From Candidatus Hydrogenedentota bacterium (GTDB taxonomy: Bacteria > Hydrogenedentota > Hydrogenedentia > Hydrogenedentales > SLHB01): DNA of 64,000 bases. The stretch lies in NCBI GenBank assembly GCA_013359265.1, contig JABWCD010000014.1, forward strand, positions 57,653 to 121,652, in the 5' to 3' direction. Below the pieces are notes generated by a model. It worked only from the letters and a program-made list of their open reading frames with translations. It was not told the origin of the DNA and did no database searches. How positions within the stretch are numbered: the first letter of the stretch is position 1; each line of letters begins with the position of its first letter. A program made the position numbers and the translations under genes. Positions 1 to 9,014 of the stretch are shown here, piece after piece.

Positions 1-2418
1 CGTAGTCGGGAAGGTGATGCGCACGCGCTGTTGATCAGTCAGGCTGAGATTGAAGAGCACGATGCCGTACGCGGAGGCATCCTTAAACGCATAGGATTGC
101 ACATGGTCGACCGTGGTCGGGCTATAGACGCTGTTGATTGCGGGTTGGGTCCAAGCAGTCTTCTTTCCGGTGTGGACGGTTTGGACCATGTCACCGCGAA
201 TGGCTTTATTGACGAGTTCCATGCCGAGCCAGGTGGGACGTTTGCGGCCGGAGTAGTTAAGATCGCGCAGACAACCCCAGATGCGGACGTGTTCGCCGTT
301 GCCGCGATTGAAGGAATGCTGCAGCGCCTGAAACGCGCACAGCTCGCGCACGCCAAGTTCCTTCATGTAATGGAGCATGAACAACGGCATCGCGACACCT
401 CCGGCATGGCTGGTGACGAAGTCGTTTCGAATATCGAGCGGGACGTCGCCGCCGGTCGTGTGGAAATTGATCTCGTAGATGGCAGCGCGCGTGCCCTGGC
501 CGGCGTCGTCGAGGTAGTTCACGCTGTGGCGCATGTTGCCCTGCTCGGTTTCGTAGAACGGTTTGGCAAGGAGCGGCCCGAAGATTTCGGAGTCCGATCC
601 CCATGAGGTGGACAGGGACCCGAAGTAGGGGGCGAGCGCTACGGTGTTGTGATTGGAACTGAACCGCTCGATCTCTTCCTGACGGCCGGGCCACCCAACC
701 TGGCCGCCGATGATGAAGTTGAACTTCGATGGATCGAAATACGGGCCGTAGTCGCGCATGATGCCGAAGCGCTCGTTGGCCATTGTGCCGAGGCGCTGGC
801 CGCCGAGGGCGGACGCGCCGAAGAACGGATCGGTGCCGGAACCGGACCCCCACATTTCGTTGCCCCATTCCAGATGGATCGTCGGGAAGACCGACGTCCA
901 GGGTTCGACTTGGCCCAGTGCGGCGCGGTACTCGGCGTAGGGGTGCGCGCCATCCGCCGGGGCGCAGAGGTATTCCGACAGGTTCACCATCTCGTCGTGG
1001 GTCCAAATCGGCGGGATGACGTACCACGGTTCGGAACCGACCTCCTTGCACAGCTCGAGAAATTCGTGCAGGGAGTAACTGAATTCGCTGGGATTCTGAC
1101 TATGGGGACGCCAACCGAGCGTCTTGCGCGCGAAGGGTTCCGCGAGTTGGTTGTCGAGGCTCGAACCGAGTTGATTGCCCCAATCGCGTAGAACGCCGGG
1201 GCGGAGTTCTTTCAATTTGCCGACGAGTGTGTCGTTGAACGCGGTCGGGTTGGATTGATCGCTGCGATACAGTTCGATGTCGTCCATCCAGGCGTCGTCG
1301 CCCGTAAGCGCGAACACGCGGAACACGAGCAATGGATGGTATTCGTCGGCGGTGTAATCACGGCGTTTGTCTTGTCCGACGGGGATGAGGCGGTTGAATT
1401 CGAAGCGCTGCCATTCGGTCGAAAGGGTCACGGTTTCGTTGAAGAAGGTGCCTTCGCCCTCGCGGCGAAATTCGAAGCGAATCTGTGTGCCGTTGTTTTG
1501 GCCTTTGGCCCAAAAGGCGAGGCGCCACGGGCCTTCGACAATCAACATCTTGCTCGCGGTGCGGTCGCTATCGCGCCAGAAACTGTCCATGTACAGCGCG
1601 TAGGACGGTTCCCACGTTTCGGACTGCGGCCGCAAATGGAACGACTGCGTTCCGGGGCTGCCTGGGCGAGTAGTCGTTGTATCGACCGGGTCCAATTCCA
1701 TGCCCGGATATCCGGCGATGCCTTCCAATGTTTTGCGCGCAGAGACGACATCGAGGTATGCCGGCGCCGTTCCGTCGTCCGCCAACCCGAATACATTGCG
1801 GTTGTCGGCGGAGTGGCTGAAATGGGCGATCTGGCCTGTGCGGCCTTTCGCTTGGCCGAACATGACCTCGTAGGTCCCGCCGTCCCAAAATCCTTCCGGC
1901 TGGCCGATGCCCCAGCGGTCGACGTTCCAACTCGTGTCCCAGAACTCCTGGAAAAAGTTGGTCCCGGTGGAATCGCCGGAGGTGTGAAAAAGCGTTCCAT
2001 ATTCGGCGGCCTCGAAGCCGGGGTTCGGAAGGATGTTCTTCATAATTTGGGCCGAGCCGTAAATTTCGCGGGCGCCGAGATTCATGCCGAGACGTTTGGC
2101 GCCGGGGAGGATAACCGTGTCGGTCACGTTAACGTAGGTGACCGACAGGGCCTTGCCGTTGGGCCCGAACAATGGTATTTGGTTGTCAATGGGTTCGTCG
2201 ACCTGACGGATTTCCGGCACTCTGCTCGACGCGGCAAGTGCCGCGGAATCGCGTTGCTTGAGGCCCTTTGCGCCATGCGAATCCGGCGAGATCGGTGTTG
2301 CGTTCGCGCGCTTTACGCCGCTGTAATCGATTTGGCCATAGGCACATACAACAACCGCAAGCGTTGCCGCGAGGCCGAAGGCGGGCTTTAGTCTCGCGAG
2401 TTGGTTAGCACGGTTCAT
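1..2418 (-). CDS. Secreted glycoside-hydrolase-like protein (3' end outside window)
   Basis: The minus-strand frame is open for 806 codons from ATG at 2418 to the window edge, so the C-terminus is missing. GGAGG lies 7 bases before the ATG. An N-terminal hydrophobic stretch (about residues 12-28) looks like a signal peptide. Residues about 125-390 read like a carbohydrate-binding jelly-roll region (NPGFE near its start, WMDDIELYRSD near its end). The following part resembles a clan GH-A TIM barrel: LEWGNEMWG places a Glu at about residue 521 directly after Asn, as the acid/base Glu of GH-A enzymes such as GH51 arabinofuranosidases. Family and substrate are inferred; the catalytic nucleophile could not be assigned. 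Plus-strand open frames here are antisense shadows. Confidence 0.82.
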   Translation of the reverse strand, partial: MNRANQLARLKPAFGLAATLAVVVCAYGQIDYSGVKRANATPISPDSHGAKGLKQRDSAALAASSRVPEIRQVDEPIDNQIPLFGPNGKALSVTYVNVTDTVILPGAKRLGMNLGAREIYGSAQIMKNILPNPGFEAAEYGTLFHTSGDSTGTNFFQEFWDTSWNVDRWGIGQPEGFWDGGTYEVMFGQAKGRTGQIAHFSHSADNRNVFGLADDGTAPAYLDVVSARKTLEGIAGYPGMELDPVDTTTTRPGSPGTQSFHLRPQSETWEPSYALYMDSFWRDSDRTASKMLIVEGPWRLAFWAKGQNNGTQIRFEFRREGEGTFFNETVTLSTEWQRFEFNRLIPVGQDKRRDYTADEYHPLLVFRVFALTGDDAWMDDIELYRSDQSNPTAFNDTLVGKLKELRPGVLRDWGNQLGSSLDNQLAEPFARKTLGWRPHSQNPSEFSYSLHEFLELCKEVGSEPWYVIPPIWTHDEMVNLSEYLCAPADGAHPYAEYRAALGQVEPWTSVFPTIHLEWGNEMWGSGSGTDPFFGASALGGQRLGTMANERFGIMRDYGPYFDPSKFNFIIGGQVGWPGRQEEIERFSSNHNTVALAPYFGSLSTSWGSDSEIFGPLLAKPFYETEQGNMRHSVNYLDDAGQGTRAAIYEINFHTTGGDVPLDIRNDFVTSHAGGVAMPLFMLHYMKELGVRELCAFQALQHSFNRGNGEHVRIWGCLRDLNYSGRKRPTWLGMELVNKAIRGDMVQTVHTGKKTAWTQPAINSVYSPTTVDHVQSYAFKDASAYGIVLFNLSLTDQQRVRITFPTT

Positions 2419-2453
2419 ATCGATCCCTCCGCTACCTCTTCGAGGGATACCCG

Positions 2454-2469
2454 TCCAAGAACCGTGCCA
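2454..2469 (-). promoter_or_regulatory. Sigma54-like -24/-12 sequence upstream of the glycoside-hydrolase-like gene
   Basis: On the minus strand the 16 bases read TGGCACGGTTCTTGGA, 11 of 12 matches to TGGCACGNNNNTTGCW. The one mismatch changes the nearly invariant GC of the -12 element to GG, which would normally weaken or abolish the promoter. It lies about 37 bases before the start codon. It is listed because similar sequences occur in the cytochrome region. Confidence 0.3.
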
Positions 2470-2607
2470 GTATTTTCTGCACGGAAATCGCTAAATCATC
2501 GATTTTTGATTTGGGGTCTCGAGAGTGCTCTTACCTCCTGTACCAACCTGTTGCACTCCGCGCCTCCGAGGGCCGATGCGGGCGCAGGTTCAAGTCGCGT
2601 AGGGCGG

Positions 2608-3423
2608 CTAGGAATTGCCCCTGCGGAATTCGGCGCGCATTCGGTAGGTCATGATGGCGTCGTACAGCGGTGGGGCGATGCGCCGGACCAGCCACGATGT
2701 CTTTCCGATCGGCGAGTCAACGAGAATGCGGCGGCGTTTCGCGAGGGCGTGGACGATAGCGTGTGCGAGAACGTCGGGGTCGGCCGGTTGGCCCACTTCA
2801 GTGCGGCCCGCGGTGGCCACGGAACCGTCTGCCGTGAGCGCGGTCCTGTCGAGATTCGTTTGGGTAAAGCCCGGGCAGATCATGGTTACGCTGACGCCGT
2901 GGCGTTTGACTTCGCAGCGCAACGTTTCGAAGTACCCGTGGAGAGCGTGCTTGCTCGCGCAGTAGCCTGCGCGGCCGACCAACGGCGCGAAACCGGCGAT
3001 GCTGCTGATAACGCCTATCGCGCCGCGCCGTTCGATGAGCGATGGCAGCGCCGCGGTCGTGCAATGCACCGCGCCGAAGAAGTTTACGTCGAGCACGCGT
3101 TTTATGACGTGGGGATCGGTCTGTTCCGCGAGGCTGAAATGCGTAATGCCGGCATTGTTGACCAAGATGTCAATGCCGCCGAACTCCGACACGACATGTT
3201 CAACGGCCGTTTGGCAATTTAGCTCATTGGTAATGTCGGTTGTAACCGCTGTGGTGCGCGTGCCGGATTCGATCAGGCTGGTCTGTACGCGTTCCATCGC
3301 GGCTGTGTCGATGTCCATCAACGCGATTGACGCGCCCCCGCGCGCGAACGCGCGGCACAGTGCGGACCCGATGCCGCCCGCCGCGCCGGTAACGAGCACG
3401 CACTTGCCGTCGAACCGGCCCAC
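2608..3423 (-). CDS. Short-chain dehydrogenase/reductase (SDR)
   Basis: Classical SDR of about 271 residues. TGAAGGIG near the N-terminus is the NAD(P)-binding glycine motif, NNAG is the structural motif, and Ser in ISSIAG with YCASK form the Ser-Tyr-Lys catalytic set. The start is taken as GTG at 3423, two bases after the stop of the upstream epimerase; the open frame continues further upstream inside that gene, but that extension has no SDR character. It is the last gene of a five-gene minus-strand operon. The C-terminal stretch with basic and aromatic residues (about 235-271) could be membrane-associated, as in SDRs acting on lipids. Substrate unknown. Confidence 0.88.
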   Translation of the reverse strand: MGRFDGKCVLVTGAAGGIGSALCRAFARGGASIALMDIDTAAMERVQTSLIESGTRTTAVTTDITNELNCQTAVEHVVSEFGGIDILVNNAGITHFSLAEQTDPHVIKRVLDVNFFGAVHCTTAALPSLIERRGAIGVISSIAGFAPLVGRAGYCASKHALHGYFETLRCEVKRHGVSVTMICPGFTQTNLDRTALTADGSVATAGRTEVGQPADPDVLAHAIVHALAKRRRILVDSPIGKTSWLVRRIAPPLYDAIMTYRMRAEFRRGNS

Positions 3424-3425
3424 GG

Positions 3426-4397
3426 TCAGAGCAGACCCTTGCTGCGCGCGTAGAACTCGAACGTTTCGCGCGAAGTCTTTTGGGGCGTGTAGCCGAATTC
3501 GTGTTTGAGGCGGTCGTTTGCGAGCACGGGGCGGTAACGCAGAAAGTTGACCTGCTCGGGCCCGTACTGTGAGAGGCCGAACGATTTCAGGAGACGAAGG
3601 GCCATGGTCAGCAGGACGGGGGGGACCGAGATATACCGTTTGTGGAGCATCGCCGCGATCTCCTTCATCGTGACTGTTCCGTCGCCCGCCAGATTGTATA
3701 TGCCCTCGCGCTGTTCGGCGATCCCCTTCACGATACACGCAACCACGTCTTGATCCCAGATAAACACGAAGGGCGTTGACGCGCCGGCGACGCCAAGAAT
3801 CGCGCTTCGCTCGAACAGGGCGGTGATCTGGTTCGTTGTCGTCGCGCCGAGAATCGTGCCGGGACGAAGTATGAGTTGCTTCAAGTCCGGGTTCGAGCGA
3901 CGGTACGATGCGAGCATTTCTTCGACCTGCCGCTTGTGGTCGGAGTAGGAGAACTCGGGATTGCCGCGCAGGGCATCATCTTCGCGCAGGGGTAGCGGAT
4001 TGTCGGCGTAATATCCGTAGGCCGCGCCGCTGCTCGCAACGATGATGTGCTTCACGTCCGCGCGCAGGCAGCATTCGACGATATTGCGCGTGCCGAGGAC
4101 ATCGACGGAACGCTCGAATTCGCGGTTCGACTTTTTGCCGGGCGTAACGATCGAGGCGAGATGGACGACGGTATGAATGCGATTATCGCGAAGTACCGTC
4201 TCAATAGTGGATTCACGTACGTCGGTCGCCACGTACGTCACGCCGGCACAGCGTTGCCCCGCCGGCGTTTCGCGAATATCGAGCGCGACGATCGCAGAAA
4301 AGGAACTGCGCCGCCGCGCCAGTTCCTTGATCGTTTCCGAGCCGAGATAGCCGCATGCGCCGGTAACGAGGACCGAAGGCTGGCCGCTCGCGGACAT
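3426..4397 (-). CDS. NAD-dependent epimerase/dehydratase (extended SDR)
   Basis: This 323-residue protein starts with VLVTGACGYLGSETI, the Rossmann TGxxGxxG motif of extended SDRs, followed by an acidic residue in ALDIRE for NAD(P) ribose binding. SSGAAYG and YSDHK supply the catalytic Ser/Tyr/Lys set. Such enzymes act on nucleotide sugars, sterols or other hydroxy/keto substrates; nothing here specifies which. ATG at 4397 overlaps the stop of the BASS transporter by one base (TAATG), showing translational coupling. The downstream SDR follows after two bases, so the two reductases may act in one pathway. Confidence 0.88.
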   Translation of the reverse strand: MSASGQPSVLVTGACGYLGSETIKELARRRSSFSAIVALDIRETPAGQRCAGVTYVATDVRESTIETVLRDNRIHTVVHLASIVTPGKKSNREFERSVDVLGTRNIVECCLRADVKHIIVASSGAAYGYYADNPLPLREDDALRGNPEFSYSDHKRQVEEMLASYRRSNPDLKQLILRPGTILGATTTNQITALFERSAILGVAGASTPFVFIWDQDVVACIVKGIAEQREGIYNLAGDGTVTMKEIAAMLHKRYISVPPVLLTMALRLLKSFGLSQYGPEQVNFLRYRPVLANDRLKHEFGYTPQKTSRETFEFYARSKGLL

Positions 4398-5323
4398 TAC
4401 GCGGCTTCCTGCGCGGGCGCGGGCAAAGGCCCGACGCGGGACCAGAAGAACGCGATAGTAAGGCCGGCGACAATGTGCCAGATTCCCCAGAACCCCGCGA
4501 CCATCGCCATGCCGCCGAGATCGGGAAAGAATTGAAAAATCAGGGCAAGGCCAAGCGCGGAGTTTTGGATTCCTACCTCGATAGTGATGGCGCGCGTGTC
4601 AGGCGAGTTTTGTCGAAGGAGCGATGCCGCGCCAAGACCGGTAGCGAATGCCAGCAGATTGTGCGGGACAACGGCGGCAAGAATGACGCCCATATGCGCG
4701 ACGAATATGCCGAAGTCTTTCGCGAACGCCGCCGCAATGATGAAAAGCAGGCCGAGCACCGAAAGGACTTTGAAGGGCTTGTGTAAACGGTCCGCGATAC
4801 GAGGAAGCTGGCGCGCCACGATGAGGCCCGCGAGCAGGGGAACGCCGAGGATGACGAGCACAGTGAGGAGCATCTCGCCGGAACGCAGTTCCACGCGTTG
4901 GAGCAGCGGCGCGGTGTTCGCGTTCAGGCCGGCATAGAACGAGAAGTTCAATGGCGTCATGAGTATCGCTGCGAACGTAGAAACCGCTGTCATGCTTACG
5001 GACAGCGCCGTATTGCCCTTCGCGAGGTACGTGATGAAATTGCTCATGTTGCCCCCGGGGCAAGCCGCGACGAGAATCATTCCGAGTGCGATGCTGGGGT
5101 GCGGGCGCAAGAGGAGTGTCAGTAGGAAGGTGCATGCAGGAAACAATAGGAATTGCGCGAGCAGCCCGATGAGCACTGGTTTTGGCTGGCGCAGCACGCG
5201 CCGGAAATCGTCTGCTTTCAAGTCCAGCGCCACGCCGAACATGATTACGGCGATGATCAGATTCACAATCCATACGTTTTCGGGATTGAAATTCAGGCGA
5301 ACGCTGTCGAGATTGGAAGTCAC
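4397..5323 (-). CDS. Bile acid:sodium symporter (BASS) family transporter
   Basis: A 308-residue integral membrane protein with about eight to ten hydrophobic helices. VAACPGGNMSNFITYLAKGNTALS is broken by the conserved glycine/asparagine crossover typical of BASS proteins, and EVGIQNSALG is the second crossover motif (both recognised by eye). Family members import bile acids, pyruvate, pantothenate or other organic anions with sodium. The start is GTG at 5323, overlapping the hydrolase stop by four bases (GTGA). It sits inside an operon with a ThDP enzyme, a hydrolase and two reductases, so it probably moves the substrate or product of that pathway. Substrate not deducible. Confidence 0.88.
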   Translation of the reverse strand: MTSNLDSVRLNFNPENVWIVNLIIAVIMFGVALDLKADDFRRVLRQPKPVLIGLLAQFLLFPACTFLLTLLLRPHPSIALGMILVAACPGGNMSNFITYLAKGNTALSVSMTAVSTFAAILMTPLNFSFYAGLNANTAPLLQRVELRSGEMLLTVLVILGVPLLAGLIVARQLPRIADRLHKPFKVLSVLGLLFIIAAAFAKDFGIFVAHMGVILAAVVPHNLLAFATGLGAASLLRQNSPDTRAITIEVGIQNSALGLALIFQFFPDLGGMAMVAGFWGIWHIVAGLTIAFFWSRVGPLPAPAQEAA

Positions 5324-6195
5324 TTTGCGTACGGCTCCGCCAACCTGGGGAACAGGAGCGCTGCGAAAGTCTCGACACGGTCCTTGAATTCCTCCTGCGC
5401 GATCCAGAACGCGTCATGACCCCCGCGCATGCGTACTAACGTTTTTGGTTCATTTGCCAACTCAAACAACCGTTGCCCCTGCGCAAATGGCACTTCGTGA
5501 TCGTCCACGCCGTGCATTATGAGCACGGGACAGGTCACGTCCCTGATTTTGGCAGCATTGTCGAATCGGTGTCGGAGCAGCAATCCCACCGGCAATAGCT
5601 TCATTCGACGTTGAGCGACATCGACCAGGCTGGTAAACGGGCTCATTAGGACGAGAGCTCCGGGTCGCTTGCGGTGCGCGATCTCAACACTTGGGCCGGT
5701 GCCCATCGATTCGCCAAATACGAGTATCTCGTTGGCGCCGTATTCCTTCGTGTCGGTGAGATACGACCAGGCTGCGTTCACATCTTCAAAGCAGCGCTTT
5801 TCAGATGGTTCGCCCGAGCTGTTCCAGTAGCCGCCGTATTCGTACATGAATACGTCGAATCCCAAGTCGTGAAATGCCTTCCCCATTTCGAGGCGTTCGG
5901 CCATGGTCTGCCCAAGTCCATGCGAGAACAACACGACACCGCGCGCATTCTCGCGAGGGAGCAGCCATGCCTCGGACGTGTTTTCGCCCACACGAAGCGT
6001 GACGGTTTCGCAGAATTGAAACCCGACGTCCGAAGGTTTTCGGGTGCTGACAGGTCTCTCCGGGAACAAGAGGCGGGTTTGATATACATATGCTAGGGCG
6101 ACGGCGCCAGCGTAAAGTAAGACCAAGAATCCAAGTACGACCGCGATTGCCTTACGAATCCAGCCCCCTCGGTGTGGTGTGTCGTGCTCGCCCAT
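5320..6195 (-). CDS. Membrane-anchored alpha/beta hydrolase
   Basis: The start is ATG at 6195, giving 291 residues; longer versions read into noncoding frames of the upstream gene. One transmembrane helix (about residues 14-36, AIAVVLGFLVLLYAGAVAL) is followed by an alpha/beta hydrolase domain. FSHGLGQ is the oxyanion region, FGESMGTG carries the nucleophile Ser (GxSxG), DDHEVPF the acid and GGHDAF the His. This layout matches the BEM46/ABHD13-like hydrolases, whose substrates are mostly unknown. It lies 11 bases after the ThDP gene and overlaps the BASS gene by four bases. Confidence 0.88.
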   Translation of the reverse strand: MGEHDTPHRGGWIRKAIAVVLGFLVLLYAGAVALAYVYQTRLLFPERPVSTRKPSDVGFQFCETVTLRVGENTSEAWLLPRENARGVVLFSHGLGQTMAERLEMGKAFHDLGFDVFMYEYGGYWNSSGEPSEKRCFEDVNAAWSYLTDTKEYGANEILVFGESMGTGPSVEIAHRKRPGALVLMSPFTSLVDVAQRRMKLLPVGLLLRHRFDNAAKIRDVTCPVLIMHGVDDHEVPFAQGQRLFELANEPKTLVRMRGGHDAFWIAQEEFKDRVETFAALLFPRLAEPYAK

Positions 6196-6206
6196 GGTTG
6201 CGCCAA

Positions 6207-7988
6207 CTACCGTCCTGCGGGTTCCTGGTGCATGTCCTTGAACGCTTTGAGGCTGGGGGCCCACATGTGGGCGACGGGATCGACGTCGCAATGGATGACA
6301 GAACAGACGCCGGACGAAAGGGACCGTTCCAACGCGGGCTTGAGTTGATCGGGCGCATCCACACGTTCGCCGTGGGCGCCCATGCTTTCGGCCAGTTTGT
6401 TCCATTGGATTTCGCCGAGATCGGAGTTGATGGAGTCTAATGGGCCAAGGGTCTCGTTCAGCGGCGCGAGCGACGTGAATTTCTGGCTGAGTCCTTCGAC
6501 GATCTTTCGGTATTTCTGCAGCGTAAACTGCTGGTTCATTTTCACCATGCCCCATTGCTTGTCGCAACAGACCAGGTAGGTGACCGCAAGTTTGTTTCGC
6601 ACGGCGGTTTCGATCTCCTGCGGCTGGAAGCCCATCGCGCCGTCGCCGATGACGCAGTAAACCTGGCGGTTCGGCGTGGCGACTTTTGCGCCGAGCGCCT
6701 GCGCGACGCCCGCACCGAGCATGCCGAATTTCGCGGTCTGGAGAATGGTGTTGGGCGATGTGACGGTGCGGTAAAAGTTGGTCCATACGGCGGTGTTGCC
6801 GCCATCGATAACGCAAATTGCGTCCTTGTCGTAGATTAGTTCGCACGCGCGGGCGACGTGGCCGGCGTTGAGGTTGCCCGCGAGCCGTTCGTCGAGTTGC
6901 GCGCGGTGCGCCGCGCGCATCGCCGCGTACCTGGAGACCTGTTCGCGCCGCGCGTTGCGTATTGAATCGCTCAGTTTGCCTTTAACGGCGTCGATGAGCG
7001 CGCGCAGAAAGAGCTTTACGTCGGCGAGTACGGCTACCGCGGTCGGCTTGTTCAAGCCGAGGATGTCCTCATCGATGTCTACCTGTATCATTTTCTGTTG
7101 CGCGGGCTGACGCCAATAGGGGGCTTTACCCCACCAGTCGGTTTCGCCGAGGCGCGAACCCAGCGTCAACACAACGTCCGCGTCGTTGCGCACGCGGTGG
7201 TTCAGTTCGACGTGAATCATCGAGATCGCGAGTTCATGGTCTTCGGGGAAGATGCCGCGCGCGGCCCAACTCGTGGTGACCGGTGCGTGCAGGCATTCGG
7301 CAAGTTCCTTCAATTCGTCGAATGCGAGCGCGTGGATAACGCCGCTGCCCGCGTGGACGATTGGAAGCGACGCGTTAAGAAGCAGCGCGGCGGCCGCATC
7401 GACTTGGGATGCGCTCGGCGCGATCGGTTCCGTGCGCCGATACTGCGCCGGTTCCAGAAACGGCGGGGCGGCGTCATCGCCGTTCATGATGTTTTCGGGC
7501 ACGTCGATGTGGACGACGCCGGGCCGCCCCTGGAACGATTTGCGGAAGGCGCGCCGAACCAACTCCGGCACGCGCGCGAACGACGGCGCGGCGCCGCTCC
7601 ATTTCGACATGGGCTTGATGACACCGACTTGATTGAAATACTGGTAGGTGCCGCCACGATCCGGGTAGCCGATACCCGTGCGGCGCGAGCTGGTGATGAG
7701 GAGGACACGATTGCCCTCGCCGTTTTCAACGGCGACACCCGGCAGCACGTTTGCGACGCCGGGCCCGTTGCTGGCCATGCAAACGCCGAGTTTGCCGGTG
7801 ATGCGCGCGTAGGCGCCGGCCATGTGCGCCGCGCTCGTTTCGTGGCGCGGCGTGATGAGATCGATGCCGTACTTGCGCAGACTCGAATAGAAACCGAAGT
7901 ACGTGCCGTCGATGATGCCGAAAACTTTCTCGACCCCTTCGGCCTTCAACATGCGCGCGATGACATCGCCGCCCTTGAGATTTTCCAT
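6207..7988 (-). CDS. Thiamine-diphosphate-dependent enzyme (acetolactate synthase/decarboxylase type)
   Basis: The 593 residues contain the three domains of the acetolactate synthase/benzoylformate decarboxylase superfamily. Glu50 in PRHETSAAHMAG fits the cofactor-activating Glu of the N-terminal Pyr domain; the central domain spans about 190-330; VIGDGAMGF begins the ThDP/Mg motif in the C-terminal PP domain. Where the family usually has NN, this protein reads CCDKQWGM, so an Asp would replace the metal-ligand Asn. True acetolactate synthase is unlikely because no regulatory subunit or ilvC is adjacent. It is the first gene of the minus-strand operon 7988-2608; ATG at 7988. Substrate unknown. 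Confidence 0.88.
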   Translation of the reverse strand: MENLKGGDVIARMLKAEGVEKVFGIIDGTYFGFYSSLRKYGIDLITPRHETSAAHMAGAYARITGKLGVCMASNGPGVANVLPGVAVENGEGNRVLLITSSRRTGIGYPDRGGTYQYFNQVGVIKPMSKWSGAAPSFARVPELVRRAFRKSFQGRPGVVHIDVPENIMNGDDAAPPFLEPAQYRRTEPIAPSASQVDAAAALLLNASLPIVHAGSGVIHALAFDELKELAECLHAPVTTSWAARGIFPEDHELAISMIHVELNHRVRNDADVVLTLGSRLGETDWWGKAPYWRQPAQQKMIQVDIDEDILGLNKPTAVAVLADVKLFLRALIDAVKGKLSDSIRNARREQVSRYAAMRAAHRAQLDERLAGNLNAGHVARACELIYDKDAICVIDGGNTAVWTNFYRTVTSPNTILQTAKFGMLGAGVAQALGAKVATPNRQVYCVIGDGAMGFQPQEIETAVRNKLAVTYLVCCDKQWGMVKMNQQFTLQKYRKIVEGLSQKFTSLAPLNETLGPLDSINSDLGEIQWNKLAESMGAHGERVDAPDQLKPALERSLSSGVCSVIHCDVDPVAHMWAPSLKAFKDMHQEPAGR

Positions 7989-8131
7989 TGTGGGGACCCT
8001 CGACCCGCTGGGGCCGCATTGTGCTGTGGGCCGGGCACGCAGTCAAGCCAACGGTGTTCCACGCATCTGTTAGGATACGCGCCGGCAGCGGTGTGGGTTG
8101 GGTGCGGGCACGGGCGAGGTGGGCAAACGAT

Positions 8132-8992
8132 ATGCGGTTTGGCCTTTGGCTTAAAGTTGCGCGGCCGGGGTTTTGGACCACGTCCATCTGGTTCTATTTG
8201 CTGCCCGCGGGCGGCGCGAACGTATTCGACTCGATTCCTTTTTGGATTGGGATTGTGTACGTAACGTTCCCGCTTGGTTTGATGATTTATGGGTGGAACG
8301 ACATCGCGGACTGGGCGACGGACCGGCAAAACCCGCGCAAGGATTCCTATATATTCGGCGCGCGGCCGACAGACGCGGAGCGCGCGATTTTGCCTATTGG
8401 CATTATCCTCGCGCAGATTCCGTTCTTTGTGTACTTCACTTTCGCGGAAGGCGTGAAGGCCATTGGCCTGATCGCCGCACTATGCGCCGCCGTCATCACC
8501 TACAATGGGCCGCGATGGGGATTCAAGAACTGGCCCGTTGTCGACTTGCTCAATCAGTCGGGGTATTTGCTCGTTTTCGTCTTGAGCAGTTGGTTGAACG
8601 ATGTGCAGCAATTGCCCTGGCAAGCGTTCATATTTGGTGCGGCGTTTGCCATGCACTCGCACCTCTTTGGCGCGAGCATGGACATCGAACCGGACAAGGC
8701 GGCGGGACGAAGAACGACCGCGGTGTTGCTCGGCCGGGCGCCTGCCAAATTCGTTGTTGCGATCATGTTGGCCTCAGAATCGGCGTGGGTCTATTATTGG
8801 TTCCGTGAGGGCATCACGACGGCTGTTCTTGCGCTCGGCGCGGTGTGGTTTGTTGCGGACGCACTTGTGATGTGGAAGGCCGCGCCGTACAGCGCGCGAA
8901 TGGCCAAGACATTTCTACTGGGCTGGAATGCCGCGGCGGTGCTGAGCGCGCCGTGGGTGTGGCATTCGGCTGCGTTCGTTCGCATTCGCTAG
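8132..8992 (+). CDS. UbiA-family prenyltransferase
   Basis: About 286 residues with seven to nine hydrophobic helices. The first Asp-rich motif is NDIADWATDRQNPRKD (NDxxDxxxD), the second DIEPDKAAGRRT (DxxxD); both bind Mg-diphosphate of the prenyl donor. ATG at 8132 is preferred, since the helix-bearing protein starts with MRFGLW and a purine-rich GAGGTGGG precedes it; the frame is open upstream to 7988 but that part is Arg-rich and not UbiA-like. NPRKD after motif one recalls carotenoid or lycopene elongase-type members, but the acceptor is not known. It is transcribed divergently from the ThDP operon and followed 22 bases later by an SDR. Confidence 0.87.
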   Translation: MRFGLWLKVARPGFWTTSIWFYLLPAGGANVFDSIPFWIGIVYVTFPLGLMIYGWNDIADWATDRQNPRKDSYIFGARPTDAERAILPIGIILAQIPFFVYFTFAEGVKAIGLIAALCAAVITYNGPRWGFKNWPVVDLLNQSGYLLVFVLSSWLNDVQQLPWQAFIFGAAFAMHSHLFGASMDIEPDKAAGRRTTAVLLGRAPAKFVVAIMLASESAWVYYWFREGITTAVLALGAVWFVADALVMWKAAPYSARMAKTFLLGWNAAAVLSAPWVWHSAAFVRIR

Positions 8993-9014
8993 GGCAAATT
9001 GGGAAGGCACGAAT

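Noticed and set aside
31..2391. Plus-strand open frames (191, 180 and 378 codons) opposite the first gene
   Set aside because: The minus strand has one uninterrupted 806-codon frame with signal peptide, ribosome site and GH-A motif; the plus frames have no domain or ribosome site.
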